Shown piece by piece: positions 53,326-61,645 of a stretch of DNA of 64,000 nucleotides. The notes under the pieces are model-generated. The model made no database searches. It was not told the origin of the DNA and saw nothing but the letters and a program-made list of their open reading frames with translations. How positions within the stretch are numbered: position 1 is the first letter of the stretch; the number at the start of each line of letters is the position of its first letter. This stretch comes from JAENVU01 sp963765075 (lineage in GTDB: Bacteria > Actinomycetota > Acidimicrobiia > IMCC26256 > JAENVU01). The stretch covers positions 1 to 64,000 of the forward strand of contig CAVXVA010000001.1 of assembly GCA_963765075.1 (NCBI GenBank). Reading direction: 5' to 3'. The translations under genes were made by a program, and so were the position numbers.

Positions 53326-54060
53326 ATGCGGCAACGATTCGTCGACCTCACCGTCGTCGTCGGCGAATGGCTCCTCGACCGGCTCGACCGACTGGTCGCC
53401 CGAGCGTCGATCCTCGGCAATCCGGTCGATCTTCGACCCGGCCGACTTCCCGTGGGCTCGCGCCCTGGAAGGCGGAATGGCCCACGATCCGCCGCGAGCT
53501 CGATCCGGTGCTCGCCCACCGCGACGCTGCTGCCCAACTTCCAGGACATCTCGACCGACCAGGCCATCGATCACCGACGACGACGGGTGGAAGACGTACT
53601 TCTTCTACGGATTCGGCTTTCGCGTCGGACGCGAACTGCGCCCGCTGCCCCGAAACCGCCCGCCTCGTCGCGCGCCGTCCCCGGCATGCAGACCGCGATG
53701 TTCTCGATCCTGGCGCCCGCGCAAGCACATCCCCGACCATTGCGGTCCGTACAAGGGCCTGGTGCGCTACCACCTCGCGCTGCAGCGTACCGACGCGGGT
53801 CGCAGCGGTGCGCGATCCGGATCGGCGACGAGCGTCGCGACCTGGCACGAGGGCGAGAGCCTGATCTTCGACGACACCTACGAGCACGAGGTGTGGAACG
53901 ACACCGACGGAGGATCGCGTCGTGCTGTTCCTCGACGTGGTCCGCCCGCTGCGGTTCCCGATGAACTCCTCAACCGTGCGGTGTTGAAACTGATCGCGGT
54001 CTCACCGTTCGTCACCGACGCCAAGCGGCGCCACCGAGCATGGGAACGCGACTCGTCAGC
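53326..54060 (+). CDS. Aspartyl/asparaginyl beta-hydroxylase family protein, frameshifted
   Basis: A 2-oxoglutarate/Fe(II) dioxygenase-like protein. In three alternating frames it reads: MRQRFVDLTVVVGEWLLDRL, FDPADFPWARALE, ITDDDGWKTYFFYGFGFRV, HIPDHCGPYKGLVRYHLALQ (first metal His region), WHEGESLIFDDTYEHEVWND (second metal His) and a VVLFLDVVRPLRFPM strand. These match the LpxO/AspH-like beta-hydroxylase domain. At least six indels are needed over 700 bases. The stop is uncertain; the 3' end meets the convergent agmatine deiminase gene. It lies divergent from the pilin B leader. Confidence 0.75.
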
Positions 54061-55171
54061 CGCGACGACTGCCCGCCGGGACCGGTTGGGTGATGCAATG
54101 GATGTTGCCGCCGCCGAGCAGGATCTCTCGAGCCTCGACTCCGACGACCTCTCGGTCCGGGAACGAGCGCGGCGATCAGCTTCCAGTGCGGCGTCGTCGG
54201 TCGCCGGGTCCAGCCGCGGGACGACCACGCGATCGTTCGCCGGGTAGAAGTTCACGTAGGACGCGGCCAGCCGATCACCAGGTCGCCTCGGTTGGGTATC
54301 CGGGGTCGTGACCACGCCCGCCGGCTTCGGCCGGCGTGACCTCGAGCGGACCGGGTTGGTGCACGAGGTGCACCTCGAGGGACCGACCCCGGGCGTCGGC
54401 CGCGGCCTCCAATCGACGCCGGGCATCCCGCGAGCGTTCGTATTGCGGATCGGCACGATCGTCGGTCCAGGTGAGGAGGACGACACCGGGCCGAATGAAG
54501 CAGCAGAGGTTGTCGACGTGACCGTCGGTCTCGTCGTTCACCACCCCCAGCCCGAGCCACACGATCACCTCGACGCCCGTGTAGGCCCGCAGCAAACTCT
54601 CGATCTCGCGCGCTTTGATCGGTCCGGATTCCGATTCGGGTGCGAGCAGGCATTCCTCGGTGACGAGCAGGGTGCCCTCGCCGTCGCTGTGGATCGCACC
54701 GCCCTCCAGCACGAACGGCGCCCGGTACCGATCGACGCGCTCGACGCGAACAGACTGCGGCCGCCATCGCGTCGTCGTGCTCCCAACTCGGATAGAGGCC
54801 GCCGTCGCGGCCCGCCCCACGCGTTGAACTCCCAGTCGACGCCGCGCCGGGTGCCGGTACCGTCGACCACGAACGTCGGACCGATGTCGCGCATCCAGGC
54901 GTCGTCGCTCGGGATCTCGACGGACCTGGACCGCGGCGGCGAGCCGCGCGCGCGCCTCGATCGCGTCGCCGGGGTTGACCGCAACCGTGACCGGCTCGGA
55001 ATCGGCGATCGCGTTCGCTACCTCGGCGAACGCGTGCCGCGCCGGTCCGCGCTGCTCGCGCCAGTTGTCGGGTCGGCGGGGCCACGCCATCCAGCACCCG
55101 GCGTGCGGTTCGAACTCCCCCGGCATCCGGAACCCGTCCGCGGCCGGCGTGCCACTCAAGGGTTCGCTCAT
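54056..55171 (-). CDS. Agmatine deiminase, frameshifted
   Basis: This peptidylarginine-deiminase-type enzyme converts agmatine to N-carbamoylputrescine. Pieces in several frames give a full protein: GEFEPHAGCWMAWPRRPDNW, DDAWMRDIGPTFVV, LEGGAIHSDGEGTLLVTEEC, NDETDGHVDNLCCFIRPGVV, ASYVNFYPANDRVVVPRLD and the catalytic EILLGGGNIHCITQPVPAGS with the nucleophile Cys. Breaks lie near 54925, 54815, 54310 and 54190. The 1116-base span equals 372 codons, the family length. A partner N-carbamoylputrescine amidase is not seen here. Confidence 0.87.
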
Positions 55172-55256
55172 CCACCGAGGCTAAGGCCTGCCGCCGTGGA
55201 TGACACGCCGCCGCACCGACATGGGTCGGCGCGCCGCGGGCGCGTCGACCAGGGAG

Positions 55257-55811
55257 TTACGGGCGGTCCCAGTTGAGCGAGGCGCTACCGAGGAATGCGA
55301 CCTTCGTTGCACCGTTGCACAGGTCCGACGCCGGACGGTCCGTCTGCACGTCGACGCCGGCGTTCAGTGCGATGCCGTTCACCGTGGCCGCGCCGCTCGC
55401 CTGTACCCGGCTCCCGGGCGACGAGGGCGAGACGGACAGCTCCACGTTCACTGCGACGCTCGTGTAGGTCACACCGTTGACCTTGACCGTGATCGTGGTC
55501 CGGGCCGTCGCCGAACCGTCGGCCAGCGCCGCGCAGACCGCGGTCGGGTTGCTGATCGCGACCGAGCGCGTCGCGCCGGTCACGAGCGGGATCGGGTTGC
55601 CGTTGTAGGTGCAGCCGGCGATCTTGCCCGCAACGACGACCTTCCAGATTGACGGGTTACTGATCGGGCGGGCCACCCGTGCCGTCCCGGCGATGCCGCA
55701 CTGCACCGCGCCGTCCCCTGGTGGCAGGGTCACGGCACCCGCCTCGGACGCCCCGAACATGCCGAATGCGGCGGCGGCGATCGTCACTGACACGGCGAGT
55801 TTGCGAATCAT
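55257..55811 (-). CDS. Secreted protein of unknown function
   Basis: The 184-residue protein starts with a clear Sec signal peptide, MIRKLAVSVTIAAAAFGMFG with cleavage near ASEAGA. The mature part is rich in V, A, T, S and N, with four well-spaced cysteines (CGIAG, GCTYNG, VCAAL, LCNGA) and predicted beta strands, as in small secreted immunoglobulin-like domains. I do not recognise the family. A good Shine-Dalgarno-like GGGGGGA lies before the ATG. Confidence 0.75.
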   Translation of the reverse strand: MIRKLAVSVTIAAAAFGMFGASEAGAVTLPPGDGAVQCGIAGTARVARPISNPSIWKVVVAGKIAGCTYNGNPIPLVTGATRSVAISNPTAVCAALADGSATARTTITVKVNGVTYTSVAVNVELSVSPSSPGSRVQASGAATVNGIALNAGVDVQTDRPASDLCNGATKVAFLGSASLNWDRP

Positions 55812-55922
55812 GGATGTCCCCCCAGACGCGGCCCGGTCGGCCGAACGGTCCTCACCGTAGCTGACGTGTCAACGATCGCGCCCCGACGAGATCCTGGGAG
55901 GTGGACACCGAGACACCGACCT

Positions 55923-55950
55923 GCAAAAATGGAACAGGTTTCATTTTTGC
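55923..55950. promoter_or_regulatory. 28-base palindromic operator upstream of the luciferase-like gene
   Basis: GCAAAAATGGAAC and GTTTCATTTTTGC flank a central AG. Twelve of thirteen positions on each arm are complementary. The core TGGAACAGGTTTCA fits T-N-N-A-A-C-N-N-G-T-T-N-N-A, the pattern reported for KstR-like TetR repressors of actinobacterial lipid and sterol catabolism. It ends 38 bases before the ATG of the monooxygenase gene. Confidence 0.65.
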
Positions 55951-55988
55951 TCCCGCCCCGGAGGGCGGCCGGTCAGCGGAGGTCAGCG

Positions 55989-57110
55989 ATGGAGTTCGGT
56001 CTGTTCATGGGTGGATTCATCCACGAGGATCAGATGGCGGCCGATCCCCAGGCCGAACACCACCGGTTGATGAGCGAGGTCGACCTCGCGGTCGTCGGCG
56101 ACCGGACCAACTGGAAGTACTCGTGGTGGACCGAGCACCACTTCCTCTGGGAGTACTCCCACATCTCGGCCAACGAGACGATCATGCCCTACGTCGCCGC
56201 GAAGACCGACCGCATGCACATCGGCTCGGGGATCATCAACATCACTCCCCCGGTCAACCATCCGGCCCGGGTGGCCGAACGGGTGGCGATGATGGACCAC
56301 CTCTCCGGCGGTCGCTTCGAGTTCGGCACCGGGCGCGGCTCGTCGACCACCGAGCAGGCCGGATTCGGGATCACCGACCCCGAGATCACCAAGGACATGT
56401 TCGACGAGGCCATCACCGAGTTCAAGTACATGTGGCGTGACGGCACCTACTCCCACGACGGGAAGTTCTTCGACCTCCCCGAGCGCAACGTCCTGCCCAA
56501 GCCCTACATCAAGCCGCACCCGCCCATGTGGGTCGCGGCCGGGAACCCCGGTACGTTCGAGAAGGCCGGGAAGATGGGCCTCGGCGTGTTGTGCTTCACC
56601 GGCGGTTCACCCGAGAAGATGAAACCACTCATCGAGATGTACAAGGAAGCCATCAAAGACGCCGATCCGGTCGGCGAGTTCGTCAACGACAACGTGGCGA
56701 TCACCTCCAGCTTCATGTGTCTCGAAGACAGCGACGCGGCGGTCGACTGGGCGACCCATTCCGGGAACGGTCGCCAGCAAAGCTTGGTGTTCAAGTACCT
56801 CGATACGTTCCCGAAGCCGGCGTGGGTACCGGAGTGGCCCGCGCTCATTCCGGACCCGACCGCGGAGCAGATCCTCGCCGGTCGCGAAGTCGGTGCTGCC
56901 ATCGTCGGGAACCCCGAGCAGTGCGCCGAAGCACTCCGGCTCTGGTCCGATACGGGTGTCGACCAGTTGGTCCTCGGCCCGTCCGGTTCGGTCTACCCGC
57001 ACGAACTGCTCGTCGAGACCGTCGAACTCTTCGGCAACCAAGTCATCCCGGAGTTCGACACCGACCCCGAGTTCTCCACCGACCGGTACCGCGCCGCCGC
57101 TCAGGGCTGA
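55989..57110 (+). CDS. Luciferase-like (LLM) flavin- or F420-dependent oxidoreductase
   Basis: A 373-residue bacterial-luciferase-fold TIM barrel. It starts MEFGLFMGGFIHEDQMAADP and has WWTEHHFLWEYS, IGSGIINITPPVNHPARVAE and GGRFEFGTGRGSSTTEQAGF (flavin phosphate region), with VAAGNPGTFEKAGKMGLGVL. The class contains alkanal, alkane and steroid-related monooxygenases; the substrate cannot be assigned. The ATG is chosen because it follows GGAGG-like purines and an upstream palindrome; earlier in-frame codons cross that operator. Confidence 0.9.
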   Translation: MEFGLFMGGFIHEDQMAADPQAEHHRLMSEVDLAVVGDRTNWKYSWWTEHHFLWEYSHISANETIMPYVAAKTDRMHIGSGIINITPPVNHPARVAERVAMMDHLSGGRFEFGTGRGSSTTEQAGFGITDPEITKDMFDEAITEFKYMWRDGTYSHDGKFFDLPERNVLPKPYIKPHPPMWVAAGNPGTFEKAGKMGLGVLCFTGGSPEKMKPLIEMYKEAIKDADPVGEFVNDNVAITSSFMCLEDSDAAVDWATHSGNGRQQSLVFKYLDTFPKPAWVPEWPALIPDPTAEQILAGREVGAAIVGNPEQCAEALRLWSDTGVDQLVLGPSGSVYPHELLVETVELFGNQVIPEFDTDPEFSTDRYRAAAQG

Positions 57111-57155
57111 TCAATCCTGGGGCGACCCGGCCCGACCATCCGAATGGCGGCCACG

Positions 57156-57336
57156 GGCCGCGGCCACCCGGCCGCGGCCGGTCATCGTGACCACCGACAC
57201 GCATTTTCGGGAACACCATCGGTATCGACGACGTTGTTGAGGTATGGCCAGCCACCCCCAAGCCGGCCCTTCTGACGCCGGTTGAGGCGCAGGACCAGCC
57301 CCCTGCCCCGGGTTCCCTGCGCCTCCCGGCGTCAGG
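57156..57336. terminator. Hairpins between convergent genes
   Basis: Two structures fill the 262-base gap. GCCGCGGCC-accc-GGCCGCGGC (57156-57179) lies 46 bases after the luciferase-like gene. A larger one pairs CTGACGCCGG..GAGGCGCAGG (57273-57294) with CCTGCGCCTCCCGGCGTCAG (57317-57336), 20 base pairs around a 22-base loop. It may act as a bidirectional terminator for the two converging genes. Confidence 0.55.
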
Positions 57337-57372
57337 CCTCCATCCCCGCTCGTCGGCGGCGTCACTCTCGCT

Positions 57373-58302
57373 CTACTGTCCGACCCAGGCTTCGGATTTC
57401 GCCCAAAGGGCGGCGGCGCGGTCGGGGTCGATCGCGTAGGACCGGACCCCACCGCGCGATTCGAGGTCGTCGTTGCGTTCCGCCACCGCGCAGTCCTCGA
57501 GGTACGCGCCGCCGTGGGCATCGAGTTCGGGAGCAGTAGCCGCGAACACTGTCGTCGCCGCGCCCTGGGGCACCGTCTTCCAGTCCATCTCCTGACCGGC
57601 CGGAATCGAATCCATCAGGACCGCGATCGTCTCCTCGGTGAGATGGCGGCCCAGCTCGGTCATGATCCCGCCCGGGTGCAGCGAAAAGGCGTGCCCACCC
57701 CGGTCGGCCAAGCGCCGATCGAGTTCGACGGCGAATAGCGCATTCGCGGTCTTCGACCGGCCGTAGGCCACCCACGGTTCGTAGGTCGTGCGTTCGAAGT
57801 TGGGGTCGTCCAGATCGACATCGGAGAAGCGGTGGCCGGCCGAGCTCAACGCGATGACACGCGTCGCTTCACCCAGCGCGGAATCGAGGAGTTGCGTCAG
57901 CAGAAAGTGCCCGATGTGGTTCGTGCCGATCTGCAGCTCGAATCCGTCGGCCGTCGTGGCGAAGGGACACGCCATCACGCCGGCGTTGTTGATGAGCAGG
58001 TCGATGTGGTCGTGTTCGACGAGGAACTCCGCGGCGAACGTCCGCACGCTCGCGAGCGAACCGAGATCCAAGACCCTGACGGCCAACGCGGCGTCGGGAA
58101 CCGTCGCCCGAATCCGATCGACGGCCGCGTCGCCCCGTTGGGGGTCGCGCACGGCCATCGTGACCTGCGCGCCATGCGCGGCCAGCGCACGGGTGGTCTC
58201 CTCGCCCAGCCCGGTCGACGCACCCGTGACGATCGCATGCCGTCCCGTGAGGTCGACGCCTTCGAGGACATCGTCGGTCGTTGAGGTCGCGCCAAGAGTC
58301 AT
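57373..58302 (-). CDS. Short-chain dehydrogenase/reductase (WWOX/retinol dehydrogenase-like)
   Basis: A 309-residue NAD(P)-dependent SDR. It has the cofactor motif AIVTGASTGLGEETTRALA, the adenine-site DLGSLASVRTF, LLINNAGVMACPF, the catalytic Ser in VIALSSAGHRFS and the YGRSK active site (Y-x-x-x-K). The substrate-binding end is extended (about 190-309). The start at 58302 is MTLGATSTTDD; an ATG 6 codons upstream is possible. Physiological substrate unknown. Confidence 0.9.
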   Translation of the reverse strand: MTLGATSTTDDVLEGVDLTGRHAIVTGASTGLGEETTRALAAHGAQVTMAVRDPQRGDAAVDRIRATVPDAALAVRVLDLGSLASVRTFAAEFLVEHDHIDLLINNAGVMACPFATTADGFELQIGTNHIGHFLLTQLLDSALGEATRVIALSSAGHRFSDVDLDDPNFERTTYEPWVAYGRSKTANALFAVELDRRLADRGGHAFSLHPGGIMTELGRHLTEETIAVLMDSIPAGQEMDWKTVPQGAATTVFAATAPELDAHGGAYLEDCAVAERNDDLESRGGVRSYAIDPDRAAALWAKSEAWVGQ

Positions 58303-58351
58303 GGACCCAGATTGGCACACACCGACCGACCGCCAACCGGGACCCGAGAGT

Positions 58352-58642
58352 TCAGTCGGTTTCGCCCGTCCCGGTCCGATGGGCTCGCGCCTCGCGCATC
58401 TGGTCGCGCTCGGCCACGAGCGCCGTTCGCGTCTGGCTCGCCCGCCAGCCCCACGCCATCAACAGCTCCGGCCATCCGAACGCCAGGTAACAGACGAACG
58501 CGCCGCGCCGCCGGGCTTGACGACTCCCGTATCCGGCCCACAGCGGCCGCTGGAAGCTGCTGAGATCGCGTTCATGCCAGAGGAGCACGGGCAGCGCCAC
58601 GGCGAACCCAAGGATCGCGAAGACTCCGACAACGATCGGCAC
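58352..58642 (-). CDS. Small membrane protein of unknown function
   Basis: A 96-residue protein with an N-terminal membrane helix (VPIVVGVFAILGFAVALPVL), a basic middle and a second hydrophobic segment (GAFVCYLAFGWPELLMAWGW), then a charged tail. The GTG start is preceded by GGGGGGTGG. No family recognised. Codon usage is like its neighbours, so it is probably a real gene. Confidence 0.5.
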   Translation of the reverse strand: MPIVVGVFAILGFAVALPVLLWHERDLSSFQRPLWAGYGSRQARRRGAFVCYLAFGWPELLMAWGWRASQTRTALVAERDQMREARAHRTGTGETD

Positions 58643-58737
58643 CAAACCACCCCCCAGTGTCGCAGGGCCAACGGAGCACCAGTGTGCCGCAGATTCGACC
58701 GGCTCGCAGACCGGGGTAGTTTTCTCGGACCGATTCG

Positions 58738-59958
58738 CTACTTGATGAGCTTGATGATGTTGAACATCGGCAGGTAGAGGCTGATGATCATGCCTCCGAC
58801 GATCGTTCCCATGACCACGATCATGAGCGGTTCGATCAACGAGGTCAGTGCATCGACGGTCGCGGTGACTTCCTGGTCGTAGAAGTCGGCGATCTTGTCG
58901 AGCATCTCGTCGAGCGCGCCGGTCTCTTCACCGACCGCGATCATCTGGGTCACCATCGGCGGGAAGACCTCGTGGCGCTCCAACGGGCGGGCGAGGGTGT
59001 CACCCCGCTTGACTGCGCTCTGAGTATCCCGGAGCGCGATCGACACGGTCTCGTTGCCGGCGGTCTCCGCGACGATGTCGAGTGCCTCCAGGATGCCCAC
59101 ACCCGAACGGGTCAGCGCCGCGAGGGTCCGGGAGAACCGGGCCAGCGCCGTCTTCCGGGTCAGGACTCCGAACACGGGGACGCGGAGCTTGAAGGCATCC
59201 CAGGCGATCCGACCGTTGTGGGTGTTGATCCAGCGACGGAAGAAGTAGATCCCGATTCCTGATAGGAGAATCACGAAGAGGAAGTACGACTTCAACATGT
59301 CCGACAGCGAGATCAGTACCCGCGTGGGGAGCGGCAGCTGACCACCGAGGTCGGTATAGATCGCTTTGAACTGCGGAACGATGAACAGCAACATCGCGGC
59401 GGAAATCAGCAGACAGATCGACAGGGCGACGACCGGGTAGGTCATCGCCGACTTCACCTTGCGACGGAGCTCGACCTGCTTCTCGATCGTGTCGGCGAGC
59501 CGCATGAGCACGGCGTCGAGCACACCACCGATCTCACCGGAACGAACCATCGCGATGTAGAGGCGGCTGAACACCTTCGGGTGCTTGGCCAGCGCCGTCG
59601 AGAGGGACACACCCTTTTCCACGTCGAGCCGAATCTCGCCGATGATCTTCGCGAGTTCGGGGTTCTCGGTCTGGTCCGCCAGAATCGCCAGGGCGCGGAT
59701 GAGCGACAGACCCGAGTTGATCATCACCGCGAACTGACGCGAGAAGACCGCAATGTCCTTCATCTTGACCCGGCCGCCCATGCCGGGGATCTTGATGTCG
59801 CCCTTCAGCTTGCTCCCACTCTTGGCCTCGACCGCGATGGGCGTGTAACCCATCTGGCGAAGTTTGCCCACCACCACCGTTGCGTCTTCGGCCTCGAGTT
59901 GACCCTCGATGACCTTCCCGGCCTGGTCCCGGACTTTGTATGCAAACGTCGTCGCCAT
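58738..59958 (-). CDS. pilC: Type IV pilus inner-membrane platform protein PilC
   Basis: PilC is the membrane platform turned by the PilB/PilT motors. The 406-residue protein has an N-terminal soluble start MATTFAYKVRDQAGKVIEGQ and two homologous GspF domains: FSRQFAVMINSGLSLIRALA and FSRTLAALTRSGVGILEALD, each followed by GVSLSTALAKHPKVF- and GDTLARPLERHEVFPPM-type loops and membrane helices. The ATG shares one base with the pilT stop. Confidence 0.96.
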   Translation of the reverse strand: MATTFAYKVRDQAGKVIEGQLEAEDATVVVGKLRQMGYTPIAVEAKSGSKLKGDIKIPGMGGRVKMKDIAVFSRQFAVMINSGLSLIRALAILADQTENPELAKIIGEIRLDVEKGVSLSTALAKHPKVFSRLYIAMVRSGEIGGVLDAVLMRLADTIEKQVELRRKVKSAMTYPVVALSICLLISAAMLLFIVPQFKAIYTDLGGQLPLPTRVLISLSDMLKSYFLFVILLSGIGIYFFRRWINTHNGRIAWDAFKLRVPVFGVLTRKTALARFSRTLAALTRSGVGILEALDIVAETAGNETVSIALRDTQSAVKRGDTLARPLERHEVFPPMVTQMIAVGEETGALDEMLDKIADFYDQEVTATVDALTSLIEPLMIVVMGTIVGGMIISLYLPMFNIIKLIK

Positions 59959-61535
59959 CAGGAACCCCATCCCGCGTTCGCCGACTGGATCAGGCGACGG
60001 AGGTCTTCTTCATTCGAACACCGCTCGAGCGCGGTCTCCATCGACACCTTGTTCTGTTTCACCAAGATCGCGAGGTTCTGGTCCATGGTGACCATCCCCC
60101 ACTTGGCCCCGGTCTGCATGTGGGAGTAGATCTGGTAGATCTTCCCTTCTCGGATCAGGTTCCGGATCGCCGGAGTCGCCACGAGCACCTCGGACGCGAG
60201 CGCCCGACCGGTGCCGTCGGCGGTTTGGAGCAACTGTTGCGTGCAGATTCCCTGAATCGATGCCGCGAGTTGCACCCGCACCTGCTGCTGCTGGTGGCTC
60301 GGGAACACGTCGATGATGCGGTCGATCGACTGGGGCGCGTCCTGGGTGTGCAGCGTCGCGAACACGAGGTGGCCGGTCTCAGCGGCAGTCAACGCCGTCG
60401 AGATCGTCTCGAGGTCACGCATCTCACCCACGAGGATGACGTCGGGGTCCTGGCGGAGTACATGGCGGAGCGCCTCGGCGAAGGACTTCGTGTCCTCACC
60501 CACCTCGCGTTGGTTGACCACGGCGCGCTTGTGCTGGTGGAGGAACTCGATGGGATCCTCGACCGTCATGATGTGCAGCGCCTTCTCGCTGTTCACGATG
60601 TCGATCAGTGAGGCGAGCGTGGTGCTCTTTCCCGACCCGGTCGGTCCGGTCACGAGCACCAGACCGCGGGGAAGGTCCGCGAAGGACCGCACCACCGACG
60701 GGATTCCGAGGCTGTCGAACGGCACGATCTCGTAAGGAATCGCTCGCATGACTGCGCCGACGTTGTCTCGCTGGAGAAAGACGTTGACCCGGAAGCGGCT
60801 CTTCCCCGGCAGCGAGTAGGAGCAGTCGAGTTCGAGATCGTTCTCGAACTTCTCCCGCTGCTTCTGGGTGAGGATCGCGTAGATCATTTCGCGGATCTCC
60901 GACCCCGAGAGCCGGTCGATACCTTCGACCGGCCGCAGTTCACCGTGGACCCGGATGACCGGAGGGCTGCCCGCGGTGAGGTGGAGGTCGGAACCCTTCT
61001 GTTCCAACACCTTGACGAGAAGATCGTTGACGTGGAAGCCCTCGACTTCGTCTTCCACCGGATTCGCATCGCGATCGTGGGCGTGCAACGCCGGGACTGC
61101 CGGGCCGAAGACCGAATCGATCGCGTGTTGGATCTCGTACCGGCCCGCAGCGGCGGGGATGACTTCGTATCCCGTGGCCGCACCGACGGCCTGCACCGAG
61201 GCGTCGTCTCCGGGATCCGGGAAGGCGACGACGAGACGAGTCCCGTCGAAGTCGACTCCGATCGCCAGGTGTTCACGAGCGATGTGCTCGGGCACCATCA
61301 AGGCCGCGTCAGGGTGCAACGGGGTCTCGGTGAAATCGACGAACCGGACCCCGACCGTTTCGGCGATCGCCGCGGTGAGGTCCTTCTCGGACACGAGCCC
61401 TTCACGCCGGAGCACTGCGGGCAGTGCATCTCCGGTGCGTCGGGAATCGGCCATGGCAATGGCAAGGTCGTCGCGTGAGAGTACGTGGCGTTCCACGAGA
61501 AACTCACCTAGGACCCGCGCCTGACTTGACAGCAT
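59958..61535 (-). CDS. pilT: PilT-type retraction ATPase with an extra N-terminal MshEN/GspE_N-like domain
   Basis: PilT powers pilus retraction. The C-terminal 350 residues are canonical: SDLHLTAGSPPVIRVHGELR, Walker A VTGPTGSGKSTTLASLIDIV, the Asp box VEDPIEFLHQHK, Walker B DPDVILVGEMRDLETISTAL, the His box GHLVFATLHTQDAPQSIDRI and the PilT marker AIRNLIREGKIYQ. Residues 1-150 are unusual for PilT: LGEFLVERHVLSRDDLAIAM and ALPAVLRREGLVSEKDLTAA resemble the helical MshEN domain of PilB/GspE. The ATG at 61535 has a perfect GGAGG; two upstream ATGs are rejected. Confidence 0.93.
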   Translation of the reverse strand: MLSSQARVLGEFLVERHVLSRDDLAIAMADSRRTGDALPAVLRREGLVSEKDLTAAIAETVGVRFVDFTETPLHPDAALMVPEHIAREHLAIGVDFDGTRLVVAFPDPGDDASVQAVGAATGYEVIPAAAGRYEIQHAIDSVFGPAVPALHAHDRDANPVEDEVEGFHVNDLLVKVLEQKGSDLHLTAGSPPVIRVHGELRPVEGIDRLSGSEIREMIYAILTQKQREKFENDLELDCSYSLPGKSRFRVNVFLQRDNVGAVMRAIPYEIVPFDSLGIPSVVRSFADLPRGLVLVTGPTGSGKSTTLASLIDIVNSEKALHIMTVEDPIEFLHQHKRAVVNQREVGEDTKSFAEALRHVLRQDPDVILVGEMRDLETISTALTAAETGHLVFATLHTQDAPQSIDRIIDVFPSHQQQQVRVQLAASIQGICTQQLLQTADGTGRALASEVLVATPAIRNLIREGKIYQIYSHMQTGAKWGMVTMDQNLAILVKQNKVSMETALERCSNEEDLRRLIQSANAGWGS

Positions 61536-61645
61536 GTTCTTGCCTCCTTGCATGGGCATATCGGCGCCTCCCTCGCCGGACTGAAGACCTGGTCGCGGAA
61601 CTTCGCTCTCGGCACCGATCCCGGTCGATCCGCGCTACTGATCTG

